Below are positions 45,343 to 53,922 of a stretch of 64,000 nt of DNA, piece after piece; the stretch's first letter is position 1, and each line of letters begins with the position of its first letter. The DNA is taken from positions 2,604,001 through 2,668,000 of the forward strand of contig NZ_JACCBP010000001.1 in the NCBI RefSeq assembly GCF_013408655.1, given 5' to 3'. The notes beneath the pieces were generated by a model that did no database searches, was not told the DNA's origin, and was given only the letters and a program-made list of their open reading frames with translations. A program made the position numbers and the translations under genes. Source of the stretch: Pigmentiphaga litoralis (GTDB taxonomy: Bacteria > Pseudomonadota > Gammaproteobacteria > Burkholderiales > Burkholderiaceae_B).

Positions 45343-46218
45343 ATGACATTCGATCTCATCGCCCTGCAGTTGTTCACCGGACTGGCCCTGGGCGCCATCT
45401 ATGTGTTGCTGGCCGTCGGCCTGTCGCTGATCTTCGGCATGCTGACGGTCGTCAACTTCGCACACGGTGCGTTCTACATGCTGGGCGCGTACGCCGGCTT
45501 CTATGTGGCCGAAAAAACCGGCAGCTTCTGGCTGGCCATGCTGCTGGCGCCGATCATCGTCGCAGGCATCGGCATGATGTGCGAACGCTGGCTGATCCGG
45601 CCGCTGTACGGGCGGGGGATCGACTATCCGCTGCTGCTGACCTTCGGACTGGCCTACATGATGGTCGAAGCCGTACGCATGATCTTTGGCCGCGCAGGCT
45701 TGCCCTTCGATACGCCCGAACTCCTGCAAGGCGCGACCAACCTGGGCTTTGCCGACTTTCCGACCTATCGGCTGTTCGTGATCGGCGTGGTCGTCGCGCT
45801 GCTGGCGGTGCTGTGGTTCTTTATCGAAAAGACCTCGCTGGGCCTGATCGTCCGGGCCGGTGCGCGGGACCCGGTCATCGTGCGGGTGCTGGGTGTCGAC
45901 ATCTCCAAGGTCTGGCTGATCGTGTTTGGCGTGGGCACCGGCATTGCCGCCCTGGCGGGCGTGCTGGCTGCGCCGCTGCAAGGCGTGTCGCCCGACATGG
46001 GCACCTCGGTCCTGATCGTCGCCTTTGTCGTGACGGTGGTGGGCGGCATGGGCTCGCTGACGGGCGCCGTGGTCGCGGGCCTGCTGGTGGGCGTCGCCGA
46101 AAGCATGTCCGTGCTGTTCTTTCCCGAGGCCGCCAAAGTCTCGATGTTCGTCATCATGGCCATCGTGCTGCTGTTCCGTCCGCAAGGGCTGTTCGGACGC
46201 GCCGGCCTCATGACCTGA
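45343..46218 (+). CDS. Liv-type ABC permease, LivH family
   Basis: A 291-residue inner-membrane permease with AGGAGG upstream. It begins IALQLFTGLALGAIYVLLAV, then GLSLIFGMLTVVNFAHGAFYMLG, the canonical LivH N-terminal motif, and contains about eight transmembrane helices. The cytoplasmic coupling motif is near VRAGARDPVIVRVLGVDISKVW. It pairs with the LivM-type subunit encoded next to form the translocation path. Gap to the receptor gene is 27 bases. Confidence 0.94.
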   Translation: MTFDLIALQLFTGLALGAIYVLLAVGLSLIFGMLTVVNFAHGAFYMLGAYAGFYVAEKTGSFWLAMLLAPIIVAGIGMMCERWLIRPLYGRGIDYPLLLTFGLAYMMVEAVRMIFGRAGLPFDTPELLQGATNLGFADFPTYRLFVIGVVVALLAVLWFFIEKTSLGLIVRAGARDPVIVRVLGVDISKVWLIVFGVGTGIAALAGVLAAPLQGVSPDMGTSVLIVAFVVTVVGGMGSLTGAVVAGLLVGVAESMSVLFFPEAAKVSMFVIMAIVLLFRPQGLFGRAGLMT

Positions 46219-46235
46219 ACCCCAAGCGAGTCATC

Positions 46236-47237
46236 ATGAGCGAATCCCTCACTCCCCTCATTCCGGCGGCGCCGGCCCGTCCCGTGCCTGCCACCGGCTG
46301 GCTCGACTGGGTGGCGCGCCACCGCGTGCTGGTCACCCTGGCCTTCTTTGCCGTGTTCCCGTGGCTGATGCCCTACCAGTCGGTGGCCATCAACATCCTG
46401 ATCTTCGGGTTGTATGCGGTGGGCTTCAACCTGCTGTTCGGCTATACCGGCCTGCTGTCCTTCGGGCATGCGGCGTTCCTGGGCGTCGGCGGCTACACGG
46501 CCGGCATCCTGATCGCGCAGCATGGGGCAGCCTGGTGGTGGGCGATCCCCGCCGCCGTGGTCATGGCCGCCGTTGTCGCGCTGGTGATGGGCCTGCTGGC
46601 CATCCGCACCCGCGGCATCTACTTCGCGATGGTGACGCTGGCGCTGTCGCAGTGCGTGTACTTCCTGGTTTACCAGTTGCCCGCCTCCGGCGGCGAGAAC
46701 GGCCTGCGCGGCGCGAACGTGTCCGACGTGTCCGTGTTCGGCCTGCACCTGAACCTGCTGGACCCGATGCAGAAGTACTACTTCATGCTGGCCTTTGTTG
46801 CCGTGGCGTTGCTGGCCCTGTCGCGGATCCTGGCGTCACCCTTCGGTGGCGTCATCGAAGCCATACGCGAAAACGAATCGCGGGCCCGCGCCTGCGGCTT
46901 CAATGTGGAACGCAGCAAGCTGCTGGCCTTTGTGCTGTCGGCGGCCTTTTGTGGCCTGGCGGGCGCGCTGTATGCGATCCACCTGTCTAGCGTCGCGATC
47001 GAAACCCTGGCCTACACCACGTCGGGCATGGTGGTCATGCTGTGCCTGCTGGGCGGCATGGGCACCTACTTCGGTCCCTTCGTTGGCGCCGCCCTGTTCC
47101 TGGTGATCCAGGACGTGATCTCGGAATACACCGAAAACTGGCAGCTGTATGTGGGCGCCGTGTTTGTGTTCTTCGTGCTCTTCTTCCCGAAAGGCGTATG
47201 GGGCACCCTGCTGGAGAAACTTCGCCATGACCGCTGA
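46236..47237 (+). CDS. Liv-type ABC permease, LivM family
   Basis: A 333-residue permease. The ATG opens MSESLTPLIPAAPARPVPAT, 17 bases after livH. Family motifs: INILIFGLYAVGFNLLFGYT, GLLSFGHAAFLGVGGYTAGI and the coupling loop VIEAIRENESRARACGFNVE. Conserved C-terminal GGMGTYFGPFVGAALFLV is also typical. Its last 11 bases overlap the ATPase gene that follows, consistent with coupled expression of permease and ATPase. Confidence 0.94.
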   Translation: MSESLTPLIPAAPARPVPATGWLDWVARHRVLVTLAFFAVFPWLMPYQSVAINILIFGLYAVGFNLLFGYTGLLSFGHAAFLGVGGYTAGILIAQHGAAWWWAIPAAVVMAAVVALVMGLLAIRTRGIYFAMVTLALSQCVYFLVYQLPASGGENGLRGANVSDVSVFGLHLNLLDPMQKYYFMLAFVAVALLALSRILASPFGGVIEAIRENESRARACGFNVERSKLLAFVLSAAFCGLAGALYAIHLSSVAIETLAYTTSGMVVMLCLLGGMGTYFGPFVGAALFLVIQDVISEYTENWQLYVGAVFVFFVLFFPKGVWGTLLEKLRHDR

Positions 47238-48003
47238 ACATTCGGACGCGTCCACGCATGACACGCTGATCGAAACCCGCAACGTCAGCAAGCGCTTTGG
47301 CGGCTTCCTGGCGCTCAAGGACATCTCGGTCCGCATTCCGCGCGGCAAGCTCACTTCCATCATCGGGCCAAACGGCGCCGGCAAAAGCACCTACTTCAAC
47401 ATGCTGTCGGGCGCGCACACCCCCAGCGGCGGGCAGGTCATCTTCGATGGCCAGGACATCACGGGCCTGAAGCCGCACGACTTCGCGCACATCGGCATCG
47501 CCAAGTCTTTCCAGATCACCAACCTGTTTCCGCGCTTTACCGCGCTGGAAAACGTACGCATTGCCTTGCAGGCGCACGTGTCGCGCTACGGCTTGTGGCG
47601 CAAGCGGTCCGCCCTGGCCGGGCTGGAAGAGCGGGCCATGGACCTGCTGCGCACCGTCGGCCTGCAAGACCGTGCCCGGCACCGCGCGCACGAACTGGCG
47701 CACGGGCAGCAGCGCAGCCTGGAAATCGCGGTGGCCCTGGCGGCCGATCCGAAGCTGCTGCTGATGGATGAGCCCACCGCCGGCATGAGCCCGGAAGAGA
47801 CCAGGACGATGATGCACCTGATCCGCGAACTGGTCGAGGCGCGCACGGTCGTGCTGGTCGAACACAAGATGAAGATGGTGATGGGCATCAGCGACCGGAT
47901 CGTAGTGCTGCATCACGGTGAACTGCTGGCAGAAGGCACGCCCGACGACATCCGTTCCGACGAACAGGTCAAGCGGGTCTACCTTGGCCAGGGCAATCAT
48001 TGA
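47227..48003 (+). CDS. Liv-type ABC ATPase, LivG family
   Basis: A 258-residue ATPase starting at the ATG inside the livM end. Walker [10 protein letters not shown], then the LivG-specific [20 protein letters not shown], a signature loop reading [15 protein letters not shown], and Walker [17 protein letters not shown]. The H-loop is [11 protein letters not shown]. It energises import together with the LivF-type partner. Its stop overlaps the beginning of the next frame. Confidence 0.94.
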   Translation: MTAEHSDASTHDTLIETRNVSKRFGGFLALKDISVRIPRGKLTSIIGPNGAGKSTYFNMLSGAHTPSGGQVIFDGQDITGLKPHDFAHIGIAKSFQITNLFPRFTALENVRIALQAHVSRYGLWRKRSALAGLEERAMDLLRTVGLQDRARHRAHELAHGQQRSLEIAVALAADPKLLLMDEPTAGMSPEETRTMMHLIRELVEARTVVLVEHKMKMVMGISDRIVVLHHGELLAEGTPDDIRSDEQVKRVYLGQGNH

Positions 48004-48017
48004 AAGAGACAACCATC

Positions 48018-48722
48018 ATGCTGCACATTCAAGATCTTCATGCCTGGTATGGCGAGGCCCACGTCCTGCAGGGCGTGAACCTGCAGGTCCGTCAGGGCGA
48101 GCTGGTCTGCCTGGTGGGCCGCAACGGCGCGGGCAAGACCACCACGGTCAAAAGCGTGGCCGGACTCATGACCAAGGTCAAAGGGTCGATCACCTTCGAC
48201 GGCCAGGAAATCCTGGGGCTGCCGGCGCATGCCCGGTATGCGCGCGGGCTGGCCTACGTGCCTGAAGAAAGGCGCATCGTGCCCGGGCTGACGGTGCGCG
48301 AGAACATCCGCCTGGGCTTGCTGCGGTCACCGCTGCACGCGCGCGAAGCGGAGATCATCGACGAGATTGCCGACACCTTTCCGCGTTTGAAGGAACGCCT
48401 GGATCAGCAGGCAGTGACTATGTCGGGCGGTGAACAGCAGATGCTGACGATCGCGCGGGCCATGGCGGCCAAGCCCAAGTTCGTGCTGCTGGACGAGCCA
48501 TCGGAAGGCATCATGCCGCTGCTGGTCGACGAGATGTTCGAGTACTTCACGGCGCTGAAAAAGTCGGGCGTCACGATCCTGCTGATCGAGCAGAACGTGG
48601 AACTGGCGCTGCGGATTGCCGACCGCGCCTACATCCTGGACCAGGGGGAAGTGGTGTATGCGAATGATGCGGCCGCCATGCTGGCGGACGCGTCGATTCA
48701 GGAGCGGTACTGCGCGGTGTAA
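48018..48722 (+). CDS. Liv-type ABC ATPase, LivF family
   Basis: A 234-residue ATPase. The ATG at 48018 fits the family start MLHIQDLHAWYGEAHVLQGV; an in-frame TTG at 48000 is unlikely. Motifs: Walker A GRNGAGKTT, GLAYVPEERRIVPGLTVREN (LivF-type), signature TMSGGEQQMLTIARAM and Walker B FVLLDEPSEGIMP. It completes the importer. It is convergent with the tetR gene, 14 bases apart. Confidence 0.94.
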   Translation: MLHIQDLHAWYGEAHVLQGVNLQVRQGELVCLVGRNGAGKTTTVKSVAGLMTKVKGSITFDGQEILGLPAHARYARGLAYVPEERRIVPGLTVRENIRLGLLRSPLHAREAEIIDEIADTFPRLKERLDQQAVTMSGGEQQMLTIARAMAAKPKFVLLDEPSEGIMPLLVDEMFEYFTALKKSGVTILLIEQNVELALRIADRAYILDQGEVVYANDAAAMLADASIQERYCAV

Positions 48723-48736
48723 GCCCTGACGCGGAC

Positions 48737-49417
48737 TCAGCCCTTGCGCAAGTCCGCCATCACCCTGGGCGCGCCGTGCAGGAAGGCGGCGACCTTGGTT
48801 TCGATCAGGCCGTCGATATCCTTCGGGATCTTCAGGCCGTAGATCCATTTGCGCACGCCCAGGTAGAAGATGCTGGCGTGCAGCGCCCACACCAGTTCGA
48901 TCTCGGGTTCGAGTTCGGCCGCGCCTGCCGGCGCCTTGATGCCGTATTCGTGGCGGATCTCGGCCAGCACCGGCAGAAACACCTTGGACCGCAGCTTGCT
49001 CAGGTAGGTGTTGTTGATGCCTTCGCGCGTCAGCCCGGCAAAGATGAAGATGCGGATCCACTCTTCGCGCAGGATCACGCGGGCGTAATCGCTGTAGAAC
49101 GACACCAGCCGGTCGGCCAGCGGAATGCTGCGGTCGGTCAGCACCGTTTCCCACGTCGGGCGCCAGCTGAACACTTCGCTGTACACCCGGTCGATCAGCG
49201 CTTCCTTGCTCGGAAAATAGCGATACAGCAGCGGCTGGGTCACCCCGATTTCGCGGGCCAGTTCGCGCGTGCTGCCCGAAAAGCCATGCCGCGTGAAATG
49301 CTCGATGGCCTTTTCCACGATCTGCTGTTCGCGCTGTTCGGGCGCCAGGCGTTTCATGCCGGGGACGGGTTCCGAATCCGGAGCGGGAGCGGCAGTGGCT
49401 TTCGTTGACTTGACCAT
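48737..49417 (-). CDS. TetR-family transcriptional regulator
   Basis: About 226 residues from the ATG at 49417 (AAGGTC upstream); an in-frame TTG 54 bases earlier is less likely. A charged N-terminal tail precedes the helix-turn-helix: QQIVEKAIEHFTRHGFSGST, then RELAREIGVTQPLLYRYFPS and KEALIDRVY. The C-terminal ligand domain is all-helical. It lies at the end of the Liv-type operon, and a degenerate copy of the same TTATC-N4-GATAA palindrome is upstream of it. It is therefore the natural repressor of the importer and of the VOC/monooxygenase genes. Confidence 0.88.
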   Translation of the reverse strand: MVKSTKATAAPAPDSEPVPGMKRLAPEQREQQIVEKAIEHFTRHGFSGSTRELAREIGVTQPLLYRYFPSKEALIDRVYSEVFSWRPTWETVLTDRSIPLADRLVSFYSDYARVILREEWIRIFIFAGLTREGINNTYLSKLRSKVFLPVLAEIRHEYGIKAPAGAAELEPEIELVWALHASIFYLGVRKWIYGLKIPKDIDGLIETKVAAFLHGAPRVMADLRKG

Positions 49418-49475
49418 GACCTTGACTATCGAATGCACCAACGGGTTGACGAAAAAAATGCAGGCGGCCAACTGA

Positions 49476-49489
49476 TTATCAGTCGATCA
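49476..49489. promoter_or_regulatory. Degenerate TTATC-N4-GATCA site upstream of tetR (operator 3)
   Basis: The sequence ttatcagtcgatca matches the two palindromes near 43.9-44.0 kb with one mismatch in the right arm. It is 59 bases before the tetR start; a half-site ctatcgaat lies nearer (49426-49434). Suggests autoregulation. Confidence 0.4.
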
Positions 49490-49533
49490 CCTGCACGATC
49501 TCATGCGGGTTGGCTGTCGTCAAGCCGTGGTCA

Positions 49534-50964
49534 TCACTTCTTGCCGCTCACTTCTGCGCCTGCTGTCAACGACAGTCCGCGGAAGTACCAGATGGACACA
49601 AAAAAGGCGACGCCGATCAGCAGATAGCCGGGCATCACGTCCCGCGCTTCCAGCACCGTGACCCCACGCAGATGCATGCTGGTCTTGAGTGAAAACGCCG
49701 CCAGCGCCACGCCCAGGCTGATCGCCAGTTGCTGCGCCACGCTGGCCAGGCCCGTGGCGCGGCCCATCTGTTCCGACGTGATGTCGGCATAGGCCAGGGT
49801 GTTGACCGCGGTCAGCTGCAAGGACCGGAAAAAGCCACCCAGCAGCAGCACGGCCAGGATCACCATGTGGGGCGTGTCCACGTCGAACAGAATGCAGCCC
49901 ATGATGGACAGGCCGGTCAGGATCGCATTGACCATCAGCACCTTGCGAAAGCCCGCGCGCTGGATGATGCGCGGCGCGGTCACCTTCATGGCCAGCGCGC
50001 CCACCGCACCCGAAAACGTCAGCATCCCGGCGGCAAAGGGCGTCAGCCCAAAGCCGACCTGCAACTGCATGGCCAGCAGGAAGGGCACGGCGCCCACGGC
50101 CAGCCGGCACAGATTGCCGCCCACGATGGCGGTTGAAAACGTCGGCACCTTCAGCAAACTGAAGTCCAGGATAGGATGGGGCGTGCGGCGCGCATGCAGG
50201 ATGTACAGCCAGCCGCACAGGAGGCCGCCCGCCACCATCGCGCCCGTGGCCAGCGGCGAGAGCACGCCATGCGCCATGGCGTCGAAAGAAAACACCAGGC
50301 TGGCCAGGCACAGTCCGGTCAGAACGAAACCGATCACATCCAGTGGTTGCGCCTGTCCACCATCAATGTTCTTGATGTAGCGCAGCACCAGCACGACACC
50401 CAGCAGGCCGATCGGCACGTTGATGAAAAAGATCCAGCGCCACGACGTATAGGTGACCAGGAAGCCGCCCAGCGCCGGGCCCATGATCGGCCCCAGCAGC
50501 GCCGGCATGCTCAGGAAAGACATGGCGCGGACCATCTCGCTTTTCTTGACCGATCGCAGCAGCACGATGCGGCCTACCGGCACCATCATGGCGCCGGCAA
50601 AGCCCTGCACCACGCGCCCGCACAACAGTTGCGGCAAGGTCTGCGCCAGGCCGCAGCCCATCGACGCCACCGTGAACAGGGCAATGGCCGCGGCAAATAC
50701 CTGGCGCGCGCCGAAGCGGTCGGCCGCCCACCCGCAGATCGGCACGAACACCGCGACGCTGAGCAGATAGGCGGTGATCGCAATATTCATGCGCACCGGA
50801 TCTTCGTTCAAGGATGCTGCCATGGCCGGCAGCGCGGTCGCGATCACGGTCGCGTCCAGCATCTGCATGAACAGGGCACAGCCCACGATCAGCGGCACGA
50901 CCATGGGCGACACGCGCGCGCCGATGCGTTGGAAAAGCGGCAGGTCGTTGGTGTGGTGATACAT
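49534..50964 (-). CDS. MFS drug exporter, DHA2 family (EmrB/QacA type)
   Basis: This 476-residue protein has about 14 transmembrane segments. It begins PMVVPLIVGCALFMQMLDAT, then VIATALPAMAASL, the DHA2 motif D1 region. Other signatures: GWAADRFGARQVFAAAIALF and the antiporter motif LLGPIMGPALGGFLVTYTSW, followed by RWIFFINVPIGL. It is a proton-coupled exporter of hydrophobic drugs. It is encoded directly after a marR gene on the same strand with an 8-base gap, so it should be under that repressor, as in emr-type systems, but without a separate adaptor gene. Confidence 0.92.
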   Translation of the reverse strand: MYHHTNDLPLFQRIGARVSPMVVPLIVGCALFMQMLDATVIATALPAMAASLNEDPVRMNIAITAYLLSVAVFVPICGWAADRFGARQVFAAAIALFTVASMGCGLAQTLPQLLCGRVVQGFAGAMMVPVGRIVLLRSVKKSEMVRAMSFLSMPALLGPIMGPALGGFLVTYTSWRWIFFINVPIGLLGVVLVLRYIKNIDGGQAQPLDVIGFVLTGLCLASLVFSFDAMAHGVLSPLATGAMVAGGLLCGWLYILHARRTPHPILDFSLLKVPTFSTAIVGGNLCRLAVGAVPFLLAMQLQVGFGLTPFAAGMLTFSGAVGALAMKVTAPRIIQRAGFRKVLMVNAILTGLSIMGCILFDVDTPHMVILAVLLLGGFFRSLQLTAVNTLAYADITSEQMGRATGLASVAQQLAISLGVALAAFSLKTSMHLRGVTVLEARDVMPGYLLIGVAFFVSIWYFRGLSLTAGAEVSGKK

Positions 50965-50972
50965 GGCGTCCC

Positions 50973-51410
50973 CTAGTTCCCGAGCAGCGTCAGTGCGTTG
51001 ACAGCCTTGGCCAGCGCCGCCCGTTCCGCGGCCGGCAGGCTGGCGACCTGCCTGGCCAGCCAGTCGGTCCGCAGCCGGCGCACGTCGCTGACCAGCTTTT
51101 CGGCCTGCGGCGTGATCGCCAGTCCCACGCGCCGGCGGTCGGCGTGCAGGGTCTGGTCGCGGACCACATAGCCCTGCTCTTCCAGCTGCTTGACGTGCGT
51201 GCTCATCGTGGCGGTCCGCATGTTCTCGCGGGTGGCCAGATCGCTGACGCCAATACCGGGTTCCTTGCCAATGGTGGTGAGCACCATGACCATCAGCGGC
51301 GACACGCCCAAAGACAGCGTTTCGCGCCGCAGCTGGCGGTTCAGGCGCAGGATGGCCGGCCGCAGCGCGGCGGCAAGTTCGACTGATTCGGGGGAAGGCA
51401 GGTCGGGCAT
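50973..51410 (-). CDS. MarR-family transcriptional regulator
   Basis: A 145-residue protein with a helical dimerisation region and winged helix: SPLMVMVLTTIGKEPGIGVS, DLATRENMRTATMSTHVKQL and EEQGYVVRDQTLHADRRRVG. The DRRRV wing is the family hallmark. It precedes and is co-transcribed with the DHA2 exporter. An 8-bp perfect inverted repeat sits 31 bases upstream of its start. It probably represses the pair and is released by phenolic or drug ligands. Confidence 0.9.
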   Translation of the reverse strand: MPDLPSPESVELAAALRPAILRLNRQLRRETLSLGVSPLMVMVLTTIGKEPGIGVSDLATRENMRTATMSTHVKQLEEQGYVVRDQTLHADRRRVGLAITPQAEKLVSDVRRLRTDWLARQVASLPAAERAALAKAVNALTLLGN

Positions 51411-51441
51411 GGCGGCAGCGGGGGCCGGAGCCCCTGCTCGG

Positions 51442-51462
51442 ATAGTTAGTTAATCTAACTAT
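51442..51462. promoter_or_regulatory. 8-bp inverted repeat, candidate MarR operator
   Basis: Arms atagttag (51442-51449) and ctaactat (51455-51462) are perfect complements with a 5-base spacer, in an AT-rich patch between marR and the end of the SDR gene. Size and position suit a MarR dimer controlling its own promoter. Confidence 0.65.
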
Positions 51463-51522
51463 ATGATACGCCCGTTGCGCGCCGCCGGAAAGGGCTGGCT
51501 CACGACACCCTGTGACGGGGCT

Positions 51523-52296
51523 TTACAGGACGCCCGATGCGCCGCCGTCCAGGTTGATGCTGCTGCCGGTCACGTAGCTGGCGGCCGACGACGCCAGGAA
51601 CACGATGACATTGGCGGCTTCTTCGGCTTCGCCCACGCGCTTGAGCGGAATGTCCTTGGCAAAGTCGGTGTAGAAGTCATCGATGGCCACGCCCTTTGCA
51701 GCGGCGTTCTTTTCGTGCTGCCCGGCCTTGATCTTGCCGATGCAGACGGCATTGACCAGGATGTTGTCGCCGGCCAGTTCCTTGGACAGCGCCTTGGTCA
51801 GGGCCAGTCCTGCCGCGCGCGACACCGATGTCGGCATCGACGTGGCCGCCGGCTGCTTGCCGCCGATGGTCGACAGGTTGATGATCCGGCCGCCGCCCTG
51901 CTTTTTCATGTGGGGGATCGCGACGCGCGAGCAGCGGATGGCGCCATAGACCTTGAGTTCCATGTCGCCTGCCCAGTCTTCATCCGTCATCTGCAGGAAA
52001 GGACCGCGCTTGGACGTGCCGGCGTTGTTCACCAGAATGTCGATCCGGCCGAAGGTCTTGTCGACCGCGGCAAAGAACGCGTCGATGCTGGCGGGCTGGC
52101 TGATGTCCGCCGCCATGCCGAACACGTCGCCGCCCAGGTCCCGCAGCTGTTTGACGGTGCGTTCCACCGATTCGGCCGTGCGCGCGCAGATGGCGACACG
52201 GGCGCCTTCTTCCACGAATTTGCGCGCGGTCGCATAGCCGATGCCTGCCGTTGCGCCGGTCACGACGGCAACCTTGCCTTGAAGTCCGAGTTCCAC
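51523..52296 (-). CDS. SDR-family protein lacking the canonical catalytic Tyr/Lys
   Basis: This 257-residue protein starts at a GTG with CAGGAAG upstream. The Rossmann motif VAVVTGATAGIGYATARKF and the structural NNAG (ILVNNAGTSKRGPF) are intact. The catalytic Ser is present (INLSTIGGKQ). Where SDRs have YxxxK, this protein reads TSVSR (Thr and Arg), so both the proton-transfer Tyr and the Lys are missing. It therefore binds NAD(P) but may not be a normal dehydrogenase; another family activity or a regulatory role is possible. The C-terminal NLDGGASGVL is typical. It is divergent from a DOPA-dioxygenase-like gene. Confidence 0.85.
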   Translation of the reverse strand: MELGLQGKVAVVTGATAGIGYATARKFVEEGARVAICARTAESVERTVKQLRDLGGDVFGMAADISQPASIDAFFAAVDKTFGRIDILVNNAGTSKRGPFLQMTDEDWAGDMELKVYGAIRCSRVAIPHMKKQGGGRIINLSTIGGKQPAATSMPTSVSRAAGLALTKALSKELAGDNILVNAVCIGKIKAGQHEKNAAAKGVAIDDFYTDFAKDIPLKRVGEAEEAANVIVFLASSAASYVTGSSINLDGGASGVL

Positions 52297-52411
52297 GATG
52301 AGCTTCCTGTTAAGTATGAAAACGACGGGCGTATGGTCGCCAGTTGGCGTGGCGACGTCAAACGGTATGATCGGTCGACCTGTCACGCCTGCGCCTGCCG
52401 CCTTTCGCCCC

Positions 52412-52783
52412 ATGCCTGAATTGCCTGATCCCGCGGCCATCCGCGAATACCACGCCCATATCTATTACGACCCGGCCGCGACCCGGGACGCCGCGGCGCG
52501 CTTGCGCGACGCCATGGCCGAGCGCTTCGAGGTGCGCCTGGGCCGCTGGCACGACGTGCCGGTGGGCCCGCATACGGCGGCGATGTATCAGGCGCTGTTT
52601 GCACCCGCATTGTTCGCGACCTTCGTGCCGTGGCTGATGCTGAACCGGGACGGGCTCGATATCCTGGTACATCCGGACACCGGCTGGCCGCGGCGGGACC
52701 ATCTGTCGCATGGCATCTGGCTGGGACAGACGCGGGCGATCAAAGGTGAACGCTTGCCGGAACGGGACGGCGGGATGGCGTGA
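52412..52783 (+). CDS. DOPA 4,5-dioxygenase-family protein
   Basis: A 123-residue protein of the DOPA 4,5-dioxygenase family (PF08883 type). Conserved features: REYHAHIYYDPA near the start, RWHDVPVGPHTAAMYQ, and LMLNRDGLDILVHPDTG near the end, which carry the His residues proposed as metal ligands. Known members open catechol rings of DOPA or act on small substrates; in bacteria the role is mostly unassigned. The start is the ATG at 52412; earlier in-frame ATGs overlap the promoter of the divergent SDR gene. No obvious ribosome site. Confidence 0.82.
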   Translation: MPELPDPAAIREYHAHIYYDPAATRDAAARLRDAMAERFEVRLGRWHDVPVGPHTAAMYQALFAPALFATFVPWLMLNRDGLDILVHPDTGWPRRDHLSHGIWLGQTRAIKGERLPERDGGMA

Positions 52784-52918
52784 CCTGGCCTGCTGCAGGC
52801 TGCCATGGCGTTGCCCTGCCTTAACCGCCGGTTAACGCACGTTGACCATTCATCGCTCGTGCGTCAACCGCCGCTGTCCCTACACTGATCCGGTCTCTTT
52901 CCCTTCCGGATCCGTGCC

Positions 52919-53920
52919 ATGAATCCCCTGCATCGCCGCCGTCTGCTCGCTGTCCTGTCCTCGGCCGCGATTGCGCCAGCCCTGTTCAGCGGGTCTGCCC
53001 ACGCGCAGAACGCCACCGCTGGCTACCCCGCCCGCCCGATCAAGGTCGTCGTGGCCTGGTCGCCCGGCGGCGCCACCGACCTGCTGGCCCGCACGGTCGC
53101 GATCGAACTGGGCAAGCAACTCGGCCAACAAGTTGTCGTCGACAATCGTCCGGGCGCCAATGGCACCATCGGCCATGCGCAGGTGGCCAATGCCCCGGCC
53201 GACGGCTACACGCTCGTCCTCGCCACCAACAGCACCTACGCCATCGCCCAGCACCTGTACAAAAGCCTGCCGTACCAGCAGGAGCGGGACCTTGCACCCA
53301 TCGCCCTGCTGGCCGCCAGCCCGCTGATCCTGGCCGTGCGTCCGGGGCTGGACGTGCGCAGCGTCCAGGACCTGCTGGATCTGGCCCGCAAAGCGCCAGG
53401 CAAGCTCAACATCGCATCGGGCGGCAACGGGTCGACCAGCCACCTGGCCGCCGAACTGTTCATGTCGTTGACAGGCACAACCTTCACGCATGTGCCGTAT
53501 AAGGGCGGTGGCCCGGCCACCCAGGCCGTGGCTGCGAATGAAGTCGACGCCGCTTTCCTGGACCTGGGCGTGGCCGTACCGTTCGCAACGTCGGGCCGGC
53601 TGCGCGCGATCGGCGTGACGGGCAACGCCCGTTCGGCGCAGCTGCCGGATGTGCCCACGGTCAGCCAGTCCGGCGTACCGGCCTTTGAGTCGACCACCAC
53701 GTTTGCGATGTTTGCGCCCGCCGCCACGCCCAAGCCCGTGATCGACCGGCTTGCCGCCGCGGTGACTGCATCAATGAACCAGCCCGATCTGCGCGACAAA
53801 CTTCAGCGCCAGGGCGTCGAGATCGTCAACGCCGGCCCGGAAGCGCTGGCAAAGTCGGTCACGACCGAAAGCACCAAGTGGGGCGCGATCATCCGCGACC
53901 GTCACATCTCGCTGGATTGA
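52919..53920 (+). CDS. Bug-family tripartite tricarboxylate receptor (periplasmic)
   Basis: A 333-residue Bug protein. The signal RRRLLAVLSSAAIAPALFSG ends in SAHAQ. Signatures: YPARPIKVVVAWSPGGATD, VVVDNRPGANGT, ASGGNGSTSHLA and FTHVPYKGGGPATQA. The gene's stop is two bases from the ATG of an opine-dehydrogenase-like gene, so the two form an operon. The ligand may be an opine, imino acid or related carboxylate; this is inferred from the partner enzyme. Confidence 0.92.
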   Translation: MNPLHRRRLLAVLSSAAIAPALFSGSAHAQNATAGYPARPIKVVVAWSPGGATDLLARTVAIELGKQLGQQVVVDNRPGANGTIGHAQVANAPADGYTLVLATNSTYAIAQHLYKSLPYQQERDLAPIALLAASPLILAVRPGLDVRSVQDLLDLARKAPGKLNIASGGNGSTSHLAAELFMSLTGTTFTHVPYKGGGPATQAVAANEVDAAFLDLGVAVPFATSGRLRAIGVTGNARSAQLPDVPTVSQSGVPAFESTTTFAMFAPAATPKPVIDRLAAAVTASMNQPDLRDKLQRQGVEIVNAGPEALAKSVTTESTKWGAIIRDRHISLD

Positions 53921-53922
53921 TC

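Noticed and set aside
43996..46185. A 729-codon minus-strand frame opposite the binding-protein and LivH genes
   Set aside because: Antisense to two clear ABC genes; composition rich in His/Asp/Gln with no domain.
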